Of a stretch of DNA of 64,000 nucleotides, positions 20,515 to 28,998 are shown in pieces. Source of the stretch: Streptomyces sp. CB01373 (lineage in GTDB: Bacteria; Actinomycetota; Actinomycetes; Streptomycetales; Streptomycetaceae); assembly GCF_002803075.1 (NCBI RefSeq), contig NZ_NNBK01000002.1:310001-374000 (forward strand). Reading direction: 5' to 3'. The notes under the pieces were generated by a model that did no database searches, was not told where the DNA came from, and saw only the letters and a list, made by a program, of their open reading frames with translations. The translations under genes were made by a program, and so were the position numbers. Numbering within the stretch: the stretch's first letter is position 1; each line of letters opens with the position of its first letter.

Positions 20515-21819
20515 TTGAAATCAAGGAAACTTAGCCGTAAGCGGCGTCGCGCCACCATAATCTCGGCGGCGGCCGCCTCCGTGGTCGCCGGCGTCGCGCT
20601 GGTGCCCAACTGGAGCGCGGGCGCGGCCGTCACCAACGACCCGACGGTGGACGCGGCCACCAAGGCCACCTTCCAGAAGCTGGCCGACGCGGTCTTCACC
20701 GACCGCACCCAGGCCCTGGTGGACGACGGCGCGGGCAGCAAGGGCCGCCACCACCGGAAGACCTCCGGCTTCTCCGGCAAGGTCCGCCTGTCCAGCACGC
20801 AGACGCGCCAGGAGAGCTCCGCCCTGGACCAACTGCGCGGCCGCAAGGCACGGCTCGCGAAGCTGGGCGAGAAGTACAGCGCCGGCAAGACCAGCGTGTC
20901 GCTGGACGCCACCCGGGTGCAGGGCCGCGACGCCAAGGTCGCCGTCACCGAGACCACGACCCTGACGTACCGGAAGGTCCGCGGCAACGAGCCGAAGACC
21001 ACCGGCTTCCAGGCCCGCCACGAACTGACGTTCAAGGCGGACCAGAAGGGCAACTGGCAGCTCACCGGCATCCGCGACACGGACGACGGCGTCGCCGTCA
21101 ACCAGATCGCCGAACCGTCCGTCGTCACGCCGCCCACCGCGAAGCCGTCGACCCCGGCTCCGACCGCGAAGGCGTCGACCAAGCCGCCCACCACGGCGCC
21201 GGCGACCCCGGCCCCGACCACCGCGGCCCCGGCGCCCTCCACCACGGCCCCGAGCGTCGCCGCCGACGGCAACCCGCCCGCGGCACCCCGCGCGGCCATC
21301 ACCGCGAACCCGCCCGCCGCAGCGAAGAACCTCACCGGCGGGGCCTACGACTACAAGGCCATGGCGGCGTACGCGACGAAGTACTGGAACAACTACAACC
21401 CCGAGTATCCCGACTTCAACGGGGCGGGGGCCGGCGGCGACTGCACCAACTTCGTCAGCCAGTCCCTCAAGGCGGGCGGCTGGAAGCACGAACCCGGCTA
21501 CACGTACGACTTCCACAAGTGGTTCGGCAACGCCGAGATCCAGTCCGACTCGTTCGTCGGCGTCAACGAGTTCTCCTGGTACGCCCTGTCCTCCAAGCGG
21601 GTCACCAGCCTCGCCAACGTCTACCAGATGGACGTCGGCGACGTGCTCCAGATGGACTTCAACCGGGACGGGTCCAAGGACCACACCATGATCGTCACGT
21701 CGCGCACCGCGCAGGGCGTGCCGTATCTGTCGTACCACTCCACCAACACCTACAACAGGTCGGTGGCGAGCATCATCGCCTCCTACCCGGACGCGTACTA
21801 CTACGCCTACCGCACCTGA
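20515..21819 (+). CDS. secreted protein with C-terminal amidase-like domain (Amidase_6)
   Basis: 434 aa, TTG start at 20515 after AGAGGGG. Residues 1-38 form a signal peptide (RKRRRATIISAAAASVVAGVA.. SAGAA). Residues 40-200 are a charged domain of unknown type. About 205-255 is a proline/threonine/alanine linker. About 270-434 is a putative amidase domain whose Cys nucleophile would be in GGDCTNFVSQSLKAGGW, with the general-base His in KDHTMIV near 388. A wall-peptide substrate is inferred. A 7-bp inverted repeat (CCGGTAG-GT-CTACCGG, 20482-20497) sits just before the ribosome site. Confidence 0.8.
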   Translation: MKSRKLSRKRRRATIISAAAASVVAGVALVPNWSAGAAVTNDPTVDAATKATFQKLADAVFTDRTQALVDDGAGSKGRHHRKTSGFSGKVRLSSTQTRQESSALDQLRGRKARLAKLGEKYSAGKTSVSLDATRVQGRDAKVAVTETTTLTYRKVRGNEPKTTGFQARHELTFKADQKGNWQLTGIRDTDDGVAVNQIAEPSVVTPPTAKPSTPAPTAKASTKPPTTAPATPAPTTAAPAPSTTAPSVAADGNPPAAPRAAITANPPAAAKNLTGGAYDYKAMAAYATKYWNNYNPEYPDFNGAGAGGDCTNFVSQSLKAGGWKHEPGYTYDFHKWFGNAEIQSDSFVGVNEFSWYALSSKRVTSLANVYQMDVGDVLQMDFNRDGSKDHTMIVTSRTAQGVPYLSYHSTNTYNRSVASIIASYPDAYYYAYRT

Positions 21820-21832
21820 TCGGTGAATCCCG

Positions 21833-21872
21833 GGAGCGGGGAGCGGGCCGTCAGCGGCCGGCTCCCCGCTCC
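21833..21872. terminator. bidirectional terminator
   Basis: Perfect 12-bp stem, GGAGCGGGGAGC at 21833-21844 with its complement at 21861-21872, between two convergent genes. The right arm lies inside the last codons of the minus-strand gene. Confidence 0.8.
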
Positions 21873-23260
21873 TCGCGGATCCGGGCCACCACCGCGGCCA
21901 CCGTCTGCCGCACCGCCTCGGTCTCCGTCAGGAAGTGCCAGTAGTCGGGATGGCGGCCCTCCAGCGTCGCCACCGCCCGCTCCAGCCGGCCCACCGAGTC
22001 GTCCAGCGGCCCGGCGTGCCGCGGATCCGGCGTCGTACGGCCCGACATGGCCAGCCGCTGCGCGTCCCGGATCGCGAACCGGGTCCGCTCGATCTCCGCC
22101 TGCGGATCCTTCTGCACCTCGTTCAGCCGCCGCAGCCGCTCCCCGGCGGCCGACACCGCCTCGTCCGTGGTGTTCAGCAACGCCCGTACCGTCGACAGCA
22201 GCGCCGTCGCGTCCGGCCAGCGCTGGGCGTCCCGCGCGGCCCGCGCCTCCCGGAGCTTCGCCTCCGCCTCCCGCACGCTCCCGGCGGCCTGCTCCGGCAC
22301 CTGCTGAAGGTCCTGCCAGCAGGCGACGGTGAACCGCCGCCGCAGCTCGCTGAGCACCGGCTCCACCTGACCGGCGCGCGTGCCCAGTGCCTGCGCCCGG
22401 GTGCGCAGCGACACCAGCCGGTGATCGATCTCGGCGGCCTGCTCCGGCAGCCGCACCGCCTCCGCCCGGATCGCCTCCGCCTCCCGCGCCACCCGCTCGG
22501 CGCGCTCCAGCGTCGGCTGCACACCGTGCTGTCCCGCGCCCTGGTTGAGCCTCGTCAGCTCGGGGGAGAGCGCGGCGAGCCGGGCGGCCAGGTCGTCCGC
22601 CCCGAGCCCGGACCCACGGGCGTCGTCCAGCGCGCCGGCGGCGGCGCTCAGGGCCTGCCGGGCGCGCTCCACCGCGGGTGCGACCCGGGCCAGTTGGGTC
22701 TCGGCCTTGCCGAGCAGCGGCCCGAGGCCACTGCCGAAACGGTCCAGCTCCCTCTTGACGCCCAGCAGTTCGTCCTTGGCCGCGGTCAGATCGACACGCG
22801 CCCGGGAGGCGACGGAGGCCTCCAGATCGTCGCGGTCCAGGTCCTGGGCGTCGACGGCCTGGATGTAACGCTGACTGACCTCGTCGATGCGCCGGCCGAG
22901 CGCCTCGAACTCGCCGACCGCGCGCCGGGCGTCCGGGGAGTCGTCGACCGCCGTGATCGTCTCGATCGAGATCCGCAGATCGCGCTGGGCGGTGTCCAGC
23001 TCGTAGAAGGCGGCCGCAGCGGCGTCCTTGGCGGCCTGCGCCTCGGCACGCTGGGTCTCGGCCCGCCCGCCGAACCAGCGCCGGGTGCCGCCGCCCGCGA
23101 AGGCGGCCGGCAGCGCGAGCAGGGCGAGCACGGGCAGGCCCATCAGCACGAGGACGTCACGGGCGGCCGTGGGGCGCGCCGGGCTCGGGCACGCGCTCCT
23201 GGGCCGGGGCCGTGCATACGGCGAGTGCGGCTGTGCGGGTGTCGCCGGTGTCGCCGTCAC
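21851..23260 (-). CDS. membrane-anchored coiled-coil protein, function unknown
   Basis: 469 aa, GTG 23260 after GGGAGAGGG. A proline-rich leader precedes a single hydrophobic helix (VLVLMGLPVLALLALPAAFAGG, about 36-57). The remaining 400 residues are almost entirely alpha-helical heptad-like sequence rich in Ala, Glu, Arg and Leu (coiled coil). No catalytic motif is seen. The type resembles extracytoplasmic or cytoplasmic scaffolds of actinobacteria; topology is uncertain. Confidence 0.8.
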   Translation of the reverse strand: MTATPATPAQPHSPYARPRPRSACPSPARPTAARDVLVLMGLPVLALLALPAAFAGGGTRRWFGGRAETQRAEAQAAKDAAAAAFYELDTAQRDLRISIETITAVDDSPDARRAVGEFEALGRRIDEVSQRYIQAVDAQDLDRDDLEASVASRARVDLTAAKDELLGVKRELDRFGSGLGPLLGKAETQLARVAPAVERARQALSAAAGALDDARGSGLGADDLAARLAALSPELTRLNQGAGQHGVQPTLERAERVAREAEAIRAEAVRLPEQAAEIDHRLVSLRTRAQALGTRAGQVEPVLSELRRRFTVACWQDLQQVPEQAAGSVREAEAKLREARAARDAQRWPDATALLSTVRALLNTTDEAVSAAGERLRRLNEVQKDPQAEIERTRFAIRDAQRLAMSGRTTPDPRHAGPLDDSVGRLERAVATLEGRHPDYWHFLTETEAVRQTVAAVVARIREERGAGR

Positions 23261-23334
23261 ATCCCTCTCCCGTGCTGTGGTCCGCCATACGTGTGGTCAT
23301 TCTCCCATTCGCGGCGGACGAACACACGGGCCGG

Positions 23335-24105
23335 TCAGCCGGCCGTACGAACTGTGATGCTTCCGTCGCCGGTGGTCGCGGACACCACGTGGGAACTGGC
23401 GTCGTCCCGGGGCACGTCGACGTTCACCGAGCCGTCGCCGGTCTTCGTCGTCACCCGGTATGGGGCGCGCGGGACCGTGATGCTGACGGAGCCGTCACCG
23501 GACCTGGTGTCCACCAGGTCCGGTACGGTGCCCAGCTCCAGGTGGACCTCGCCGTCGCCGGTGGTGGCCCGTACCCGGAGCGAGGAGACCTCCGCCCGTA
23601 CGGATCCGTCGCCGGAGCGCAGCTCCAGGGGCCCGGTGGAGTCGGTGACGTGCACGGAGCCGTCGCCGGTACGGATGCTCAGGGCGTCCTCGAACCCGCG
23701 CGCCCGCACACTGCCGTCACGGTCCTCGACCTTCACGGCGATCCCGCGCGGGACCTCGATCCGGTGCTTGGCCGAGCAGTCGGCGACGAACCCCGAGCAT
23801 TTCAGCCGCAGCACCAGCCGGTCGTCCTTCATGGACCACGTCACCCTCGGATCGTCCCCGATCAGCACGGACCCGCTGAACCAGCGGGTCACCTCCACGG
23901 CCCCCGCCTTCGCCTGACCGCCGGAGACGATCTCCAGCGCCGAGTCGTCCGAGTCGACGGTCAGGGTGTCTCCGCGCAGGGCGAACGAGCGCCGCTCGGG
24001 ACTGCTGTCGTCCTCGGCGGAGCCCCCGCAGGCCGTGGCCGTGGCGACGAGCACGACGACGGCACCGGCGGCTGCGGCGACACGGGCGGGTATGGAACGG
24101 GACAT
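23335..24105 (-). CDS. lipoprotein with DUF4097-type beta-strand repeats
   Basis: 256 aa, ATG 24105 after GGGGGAG. The lipobox ATATACGG gives a lipidated Cys at 26. From residue 110 the protein is a series of short strands each marked by (T/S)GDGS or similar (RTGDGSVHV, RSGDGSVRA, TTGDGEVHL, RSGDGSVSI, KTGDGSVNV, TTGDGSITV). This is a right-handed beta-solenoid-like pattern typical of DUF4097 adhesin-like proteins. Surface exposed; ligand unknown. Confidence 0.85.
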   Translation of the reverse strand: MSRSIPARVAAAAGAVVVLVATATACGGSAEDDSSPERRSFALRGDTLTVDSDDSALEIVSGGQAKAGAVEVTRWFSGSVLIGDDPRVTWSMKDDRLVLRLKCSGFVADCSAKHRIEVPRGIAVKVEDRDGSVRARGFEDALSIRTGDGSVHVTDSTGPLELRSGDGSVRAEVSSLRVRATTGDGEVHLELGTVPDLVDTRSGDGSVSITVPRAPYRVTTKTGDGSVNVDVPRDDASSHVVSATTGDGSITVRTAG

Positions 24106-24248
24106 GACGGTCTCCCCCTGATGACGTACGGCGAACCCGAACGGCTCTGAGGAGATCGTAGAAAGAACCCCCGCCCCGGAGAATCCGGCGCGCTACCGGA
24201 TGGGGGGTGGGGTAAACCCCCGCAGCCACCGGGTCCGTTGACACGACG

Positions 24249-24290
24249 AGGGCCCAGCCTCCCCGGGTGTCACCCGTGGACCTGGGCCCT
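24249..24290 (-). terminator. branched hairpin downstream of tRNA-Val
   Basis: AGGGCCCAG at 24249-24257 pairs perfectly with CTGGGCCCT at 24282-24290, and an inner CGGGTG/CACCCG stem forms at 24264-24276. It lies 33 bp beyond the tRNA 3' end and would end its transcript. Confidence 0.7.
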
Positions 24291-24322
24291 GTCAGTGCAT
24301 TACGGCCATGTGCCGCAAACGG

Positions 24323-24394
<72 letters not shown>

Positions 24395-24445
24395 GGACGA
24401 GTCGACAGCCTACCTTGCCGGGGGACCTGTCCCGCAAACCCGTTT

Positions 24446-24808
24446 TCAGGCGGTGGAGGGAGGGGCCTCGCCGTCGGGCTCCGGGGGCTCGTGGGTGTGT
24501 TTCAGGTGGCTTCGGGCGGTGACGCCGTCCGGGCCGGGCAGGTCCGACCAGTAGCGATGGGTGCTGACGAACACCGCGAGTTCGTGCTCGCGGCGGCGGA
24601 GCTTTTCGACCGCGGCCTGTTCGTCGGGCGTCCAGCCCGGTGAGGCCGGGCGCTCCACCTTGCGCCAGCCGCCGTCGTCGCTGAACCCGTCCAGCGGCTC
24701 GACCGACCAGGGCAGCCGCTTGAGCAGGGCGGCCAGCTCGGCCCGGACCTGGTGCAGTTCCTCCTGACCGGCGAGGAGGTCACTCGGAAAGTCGTAGCGC
24801 GTACCCAC
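24446..24808 (-). CDS. hypothetical cytoplasmic protein
   Basis: 120 aa from GTG 24808 (VGTRYDFPSDLLAGQEELHQ). It is helical and charged, with a central WSVEPLDGFSDDGGWRKVERPASPGWTPDEQ and an acidic/proline tail. The frame is open to 25108 but those residues have shadow composition. A TACCAT box ends about 10 bp before GTG 24808 and there is no ribosome site, so the mRNA may be leaderless. Family not recognised. Confidence 0.65.
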   Translation of the reverse strand: MGTRYDFPSDLLAGQEELHQVRAELAALLKRLPWSVEPLDGFSDDGGWRKVERPASPGWTPDEQAAVEKLRRREHELAVFVSTHRYWSDLPGPDGVTARSHLKHTHEPPEPDGEAPPSTA

Positions 24809-24935
24809 GGTTGCAATGGTACGCCTGTTCGAATTTGGGGCGCGAGTGCAATCGGGTGGGTTCATGCGTTCGAGGGCGCCTCGGGGGTGCCGGGGCGCTT
24901 GCGCGGCGTGCGCGGGGCGTGCTGACACTGGGGGC

Positions 24936-25166
24936 ATGTGCCGGAGTATCAAGACATTGCGCCCGCCCGCGTTGCCCGAGGAGGCGACCGAGGAGGAGAT
25001 CCGGGCGGCCGCGTTGCAGTTCGTGCGGAAGGTCTCGGGGTTCCGGGCCCCGGCCGCGCACAACCAGGAGGTCTTCGACCAGGCGGTCGACGCGATCGCG
25101 CAGGCCACGGAGGAGTTGCTGGCGGGCCTGGAAGTGCGGGGGCGGGTGGCGCGTGGGGCCGGGTGA
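24936..25166 (+). CDS. DUF2277 family protein
   Basis: 76 aa from ATG 24936. MCRSIKTLRPP at the start and ALQFVRKVSGFRAPAAHNQEVFDQAVDAI are hallmark DUF2277 sequence. It is a small helical cytoplasmic protein of unknown function. The invariant N-terminal MCR-IKTLR motif supports this start over the upstream frame from 24816. Confidence 0.9.
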   Translation: MCRSIKTLRPPALPEEATEEEIRAAALQFVRKVSGFRAPAAHNQEVFDQAVDAIAQATEELLAGLEVRGRVARGAG

Positions 25167-25307
25167 CGGGCCGGGGTGGCCGGGGGCGGCTGCGGATCCG
25201 TGGCGCCTGCGGGTGGCCGGGGACGCTGGGGCGGCGGTTGGACGGCGGCCGGTTGGCGGGGGGCTGGTAGGGCGGCCGCTGGGTGCGGTCGGGAGAGGTC
25301 GGCTGCT

Positions 25308-25334
25308 GCCGCGTGCCGCGTGCCGCGTGCCGCG
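25308..25334. repeat. 7-bp tandem repeat (GCCGCGT)n
   Basis: Almost four copies of GCCGCGT lie in the 221-bp non-coding gap between the DUF2277 and DedA genes. Simple slippage repeat. Confidence 0.7.
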
Positions 25335-25387
25335 CCCAGGTGGGGTTGGGCGGCGGGTGTCGGGGGTGGTGCCTGGTGGGGGACTTT

Positions 25388-26023
25388 TTACGGTGCCTCG
25401 GCCGGTTTCGGGGCGCGGCGCATCAGGTAGACCGCTCCCGCGCCCGCCGCGAAGAGTGCCGCCACCGATACGCAGGTCGCGAGCCAGGCTGCGCCGAGCC
25501 AGCGGGTGCCGAAGTAGCCGAGGGCCACGCTGTAGGTCGCCCAGGACAGGCCGGCCAGCGCCGACCAGGGCAGGAACTCCCGGACCCGGCGGTGTGCGGC
25601 GCCGGCGCTGAAGGAGACCACCGAGCGGCCGGCCGGGGCGAAGCGGGCGAGGATCACCAGTGCGCCGCCGCCGCGGGACAGGGCCGTGCCGAGTCGTTCC
25701 TGGGCCCTGCTCAGCCGCCGGGAGCGGGAGATCGCACGGTCCAGGCGCTCGCCGCCGTGCCGGGCCAGACGGTAGGCGACGAGGTCACCCAGTACGGACG
25801 CCGTAGCCGCGCAGAGGGTCAGGGCCAGGATGTCGGGCACGTTCTGCGGGACGTGACCGGTCGCTGCTCCCGTGCCCGCGGCCGCCGCCGTGGCGGCCGT
25901 CACTATCAGCACGCCGCTGGGCAGGACCGGCAAAAACACGTCCAGCAGTACGGACGCGGCCACCATGACGTAGATCCATGGAGTGCCGGTGAGCGCCCCC
26001 ACCCTCGCCACACTCTCCAGCAC
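25388..26023 (-). CDS. DedA family (SNARE-associated / VTT) membrane protein
   Basis: 211 aa, GTG 26023 preceded by GGGGGAG. Several TM helices are present. The family motif is visible as the GDLVAYRLARHGGERL loop and FAPAGRSVVSFSAGAAHRRVREFLPWSALAG, where the F-R-P/A...G pattern is typical of DedA. Members act in lipid (undecaprenyl or phosphatidylethanolamine) flipping and proton-motive-force homeostasis. The specific substrate is not predictable. Confidence 0.88.
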   Translation of the reverse strand: MLESVARVGALTGTPWIYVMVAASVLLDVFLPVLPSGVLIVTAATAAAAGTGAATGHVPQNVPDILALTLCAATASVLGDLVAYRLARHGGERLDRAISRSRRLSRAQERLGTALSRGGGALVILARFAPAGRSVVSFSAGAAHRRVREFLPWSALAGLSWATYSVALGYFGTRWLGAAWLATCVSVAALFAAGAGAVYLMRRAPKPAEAP

Positions 26024-26177
26024 CGAGAACTCCCCCCGTCACCCCCGTGAACCGCGGACCGTGCCGCGGTGTCGCGCGGGAGCGGCAAGGAGCGGCCTGT
26101 GAAACCTATACAGCGTACGCCGGAAGTGTGACAGAAGTTTCACTGGGGGTGTATGTGGTTGCGGGGTTGGTTTCACG

Positions 26178-26214
26178 GCCTCCGCCGCCGAGCGCAGTGC
26201 GCGGCGACGGAGGC
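26178..26214 (-). terminator. hairpin after the secreted nuclease gene
   Basis: GCCTCCGCCGCC at 26178-26189 pairs with GGCGACGGAGGC at 26203-26214 with one mismatch. It is just past the minus-strand stop at 26234. Confidence 0.6.
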
Positions 26215-26233
26215 GGGTGGGGAGAGCCGAGGG

Positions 26234-26887
26234 TCAGCAGGCGGCGAGGTAGTTCTGGAGCGCGGTCTTCTCGGCCGTGTCGACGGAGAGGTCGTAGTAG
26301 TACTTCACCTGCACCCAGGCGCGGACGTAGGTGCAGCGGTACGACGTCTGGGTCGGCATCCACTGCGCCGGGTCCTTGTCGCCCTTGGACCGGTTGGAGC
26401 TGGCCGACACCGCGATCAGCTGGGGGCGGGTCAGGTCGTTGGCGAACGCCTGGCGCTGGGCGGTGGTCCACTTGCTCGCGCCGGAGTCCCAGGCCTCGGA
26501 GAGCGGCACCAGGTGGTCGATGTCGAGGCTGGAGGAGACGGTGAAGGTGACGCCGTCGTACGCGGAGTACCAGGAGCCGCTGGTGGAGGCGCAGTTGGCG
26601 TCGGTGACGACGTTCGAGCCGTCCCGCACGAGGACCGTCTCGCGGGTGTCGCACTTTCCGCTGATGGTGATCCAGTGCGGGAAGAGGGCGCGGTCGTAGC
26701 CGGTGTGGTTCGGTGTCGCGACGGTGAGCGAGGCGAGGTAGGTGCGGGCGGTGGCCGCGCTGATCGGGGTGGGGAGGGCCGCGGAGGCGGTCGGGCCGTT
26801 CAACAGGCCTATGGAGGCGATGAGTCCGGTGATCGCCGCGACTATGCTGAGCCGTTGACGCGCGTAGAGCTTGAACCTGCGGGACAT
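26234..26887 (-). CDS. secreted HNH-type nuclease (DUF1524/GmrSD-like)
   Basis: 217 aa from ATG 26887 (AAGGGAG ribosome site). A signal peptide ends around ASAALP, residue 36. The nuclease core is SSSLDIDHLVPLSEAWDSGASKW near 125, where the His is the general base, followed by NDLTRPQLIAVSASSNRSKGDKDPAQWMP. This D-x-D-H-x-V-P-L..N-x-x-K-G-D pattern is characteristic of secreted Streptomyces HNH/DUF1524 endonucleases. Cysteine pairs fit an extracellular disulfide-bonded enzyme. A role in extracellular DNA degradation is inferred. Confidence 0.9.
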   Translation of the reverse strand: MSRRFKLYARQRLSIVAAITGLIASIGLLNGPTASAALPTPISAATARTYLASLTVATPNHTGYDRALFPHWITISGKCDTRETVLVRDGSNVVTDANCASTSGSWYSAYDGVTFTVSSSLDIDHLVPLSEAWDSGASKWTTAQRQAFANDLTRPQLIAVSASSNRSKGDKDPAQWMPTQTSYRCTYVRAWVQVKYYYDLSVDTAEKTALQNYLAAC

Positions 26888-27098
26888 GCTGACTCCCTTG
26901 GGGGTGAGGGGCGTTGGGTTCGAGCAGGGGGGCGAGGGAATGCTCGCCGCGCAGTGTTGCGAGCAGGTGAGTGTGCGGTGAGAAGTTAGTGACGCGTGCA
27001 TGACACAGCAAGGGGTGTGACGGGACTTGCTGTCCGCTGTGATGTGGATCTCGGTGCGGGCCGGGGCGCACGGGTGGTCGCGTACGATGGGTGACGCG

Positions 27099-27201
27099 GA
27101 AGGGGAGTAGCTCTTCGCCGGACCGTCGACATACTGCTCAGCTCTGCTGAGCCGGCGCCCGGAGGCGGGCCTCGTGAGCGAGGCCGGCCAGCGAGACCTT
27201 C
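27099..27201 (+). promoter_or_regulatory. yybP-ykoY (manganese) riboswitch
   Basis: The 5' conserved strand GAAGGGGAGTAGC (27099-27111) and the 3' strand CCAGCGAGACCTTC (27188-27201) match the yybP-ykoY consensus, with P1 formed by GAAGG/CCTTC. The internal arms CTCAGC/GCTGAG and GGCCTCG-type stems fit P2-P4. The family senses Mn2+. It lies in the leader of the GDT1-type exporter gene, a known class of target. A TACGAT box at 27083-27088 could be the -10 element. Confidence 0.88.
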
Positions 27202-27321
27202 GGTGAGCAGTGCACGCCCGTGCCGTACGGCAGGGGTGAACCCGTGTGCTGCCCTGCCGAGGCGTCTTGTCGCATCAGTCACAGCACTCTCGGCGGGGTG
27301 GCCCCGACCGATTGAGGAACA

Positions 27322-27900
27322 GTGATCACCTTCAGCGTCCTGGCGCTCGTCTTCGGCGTCGTCTTCCTCGCGGAGCTGCCGGACAAGACGGCACTCGCGG
27401 GGCTCGTCCTCGGTACGCGCTACCGGGCCTCGTACGTCTTCGCCGGTGTCGCCGCCGCGTTTCTGCTGCACGTGGTGCTGGCCGTGGCGGCCGGCAGCGT
27501 GCTGACGCTGCTGCCGCAGCGGATCGTGCACGCGCTGACGGGTGTGCTGTTCCTCGGCGGCGCGGCCATGCTGCTGCTGAAGAAGGGGGACGGCGAGGAG
27601 GAGGTCCGGCGGCCCGAGGACCAGTCCTTCTGGAAGGTCGCGGGGACGGGATTCATGCTGATCCTGGTCGCGGAGTTCGGTGACCTCACGCAGATCATGA
27701 CGGCGAACCTCGCGGCTCGTTACGACGATCCGCTGTCGGTCGGAGTGGGGGCGGTGCTGGCGCTGTGGGGGGTGGCGGGCCTGGGGATCGTGGGGGGCAA
27801 GGCGTTGATGCGGAGGGTCCCGCTTGCCTTGATCACCAAGGTGGCGGCGTTGCTGATGGTGGGGTTGGGCGTGTGGGGCCTGTGGGAAGCGGTGGCGTGA
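27322..27900 (+). CDS. TMEM165/GDT1 (UPF0016) family Mn2+/Ca2+ exporter
   Basis: 192 aa, GTG 27322 after TTGAGGAAC. Six TM helices in two halves, each with the family signature E-x-G/P-D-(K/L)-(T/S): FLAELPDKTALAGL near residue 20 and LVAEFGDLTQIMTAN near 115. These acidic motifs bind the cation. A manganese riboswitch in the leader supports Mn2+ export. A cytoplasmic acidic loop (KKGDGEEEVRRPEDQ) separates the halves. Confidence 0.93.
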   Translation: MITFSVLALVFGVVFLAELPDKTALAGLVLGTRYRASYVFAGVAAAFLLHVVLAVAAGSVLTLLPQRIVHALTGVLFLGGAAMLLLKKGDGEEEVRRPEDQSFWKVAGTGFMLILVAEFGDLTQIMTANLAARYDDPLSVGVGAVLALWGVAGLGIVGGKALMRRVPLALITKVAALLMVGLGVWGLWEAVA

Positions 27901-27969
27901 GCGGTTGGGTTCGCGTCCCGGCCTCGCCCGCCCACCCGCCCGTCTCGGTGGGATGAGGGGTCCCGGCCC

Positions 27970-27985
27970 CGGGGCTTCGGCCCCG
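27970..27985 (+). terminator. small TTCG hairpin after the Mn exporter
   Basis: CGGGGC-TTCG-GCCCCG, a 6-bp stem closed by a stable tetraloop, about 70 bp after the stop. Confidence 0.45.
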
Positions 27986-28095
27986 CTCCGCGTCGGAGGC
28001 GTGGTGGCGGGATGCCGGGATGTTTTGTACCGTGGGGAAACAAAGTGGCTCCCGTCCGCTTTCCCTGACCGGTGGACGGGGCCGCCTTGTTCTTC

Positions 28096-28117
28096 GGGGG
28101 CGTGCTCCCACGCCCCC
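28096..28117 (+). terminator. hairpin in the leader of the HAD gene
   Basis: Perfect 9-bp stem GGGGGCGTG/CACGCCCCC with a CTCC loop, 25 bp before ATG 28143. It may be a terminator of upstream transcription or an attenuator of the HAD gene. Confidence 0.5.
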
Positions 28118-28142
28118 CTTCGCTGTGTCTTGGAGTTTGCCG

Positions 28143-28802
28143 ATGACGGCCACCGCCGTGTTCACCGCCCGCGCCCTCCTGCTGGACATGGACGGCACCC
28201 TCGTCAATTCCGATGCCGTCGTCGAGCGGATCTGGCGTCGCTGGGCCGACCGGCACGGGCTGGACGGCGACGAGGTGATGAAGGTCGTCCACGGTCGTCA
28301 GGGGCACGCCTCGATGGCGCTGCTGCTGCCGGACCGGCCCGTGGAGCGGAACCTCGCCGAGAACGCGCGCATGCTCGCCGAGGAGACCTCGGACATGGAC
28401 GGCGTGATCCCGATCCCCGGGGCGGCGGAATTCCTCGCGGGGCTGCGGGGCGTGCCGCACGCCCTCGTCACCTCCGCCGACGTGGCCCTTTCCACGGCCC
28501 GGATGGCCGCCGCGGGCCTGTCCCTGCCCGACGTCCGTGTCACCGCCGAGTCCGTCGGGGCGAGCAAGCCGGACCCCGAGGGCTTCCTCAAGGGCGCCGC
28601 CGAACTGGGAGTCGCGCCCGCCGACTGCGTGGTCTTCGAGGACTCCGGAGCCGGGATCGCGGCCGGCCGCGCCGCGGGCATGCGGGTGATCGGTGTCGGT
28701 CCACGCGCCGGGTTCCACCGGCCGGACGCCGTCGTGCGGGACCTGACCCAGGTGCGGGTCGAGGCCCTCGGCGACGGGGGCGTCCGGCTGCACGTCGCCT
28801 AG
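28143..28802 (+). CDS. HAD-IA phosphatase (beta-phosphoglucomutase / sugar-phosphatase-like)
   Basis: 219 aa from ATG 28143 (TTGGAG 28130-28135); the frame upstream to 28020 crosses the leader hairpin. Motif I is LLLDMDGTLVNSD (nucleophile Asp), motif II is ALVTSAD, the motif III Lys is in GASKPDPEGF, and motif IV is VVFEDSGAGIAAG. This is a typical sugar-phosphatase pattern (YfbT/GPH-like). Its TAG stop lies within the end of the adjacent inverted-repeat element. Confidence 0.92.
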   Translation: MTATAVFTARALLLDMDGTLVNSDAVVERIWRRWADRHGLDGDEVMKVVHGRQGHASMALLLPDRPVERNLAENARMLAEETSDMDGVIPIPGAAEFLAGLRGVPHALVTSADVALSTARMAAAGLSLPDVRVTAESVGASKPDPEGFLKGAAELGVAPADCVVFEDSGAGIAAGRAAGMRVIGVGPRAGFHRPDAVVRDLTQVRVEALGDGGVRLHVA

Positions 28803-28966
28803 TGCTGCGACCGGAAAGGTTCACCGGCTCGCGGCGTCCGGCACGGCACCTCGCGGCGTTGTCGCATCACCCGAGTACATCCAGTACGCGGGCGATGCTC
28901 CGCCTTGCGATGTACCGCACCGGACGCCGCGAGCTTTCCGGCAAACCTTTCCGGTCACAGCACTAG
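28799..28966. repeat. 168-bp imperfect inverted-repeat element (MITE-like)
   Basis: CTAGTGCTG at 28799 is mirrored by CAGCACTAG ending at 28966. The arms continue as GACCGGAAAGGTT / AACCTTTCCGGTC and CTCGCGGCGTCCGG / CCGGACGCCGCGAG. The centre folds on its own: GCATC-CCCG-GTAC pairs with GTAC-CGGG-GATGC at about 28872-28906. Flanking CTAG could be a target duplication, although CTAG is self-palindromic. There is no coding capacity. I recall similar sequences in other Streptomyces. Confidence 0.7.
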
Positions 28967-28998
28967 CCGCGCCGCCGCCGGGGCGCCCCTCCCTCGGC

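Noticed and set aside
25308-25334. GCCGCGT repeat as a regulatory element
   Set aside because: Simple sequence slippage in a gap, no symmetry and no link to a promoter.
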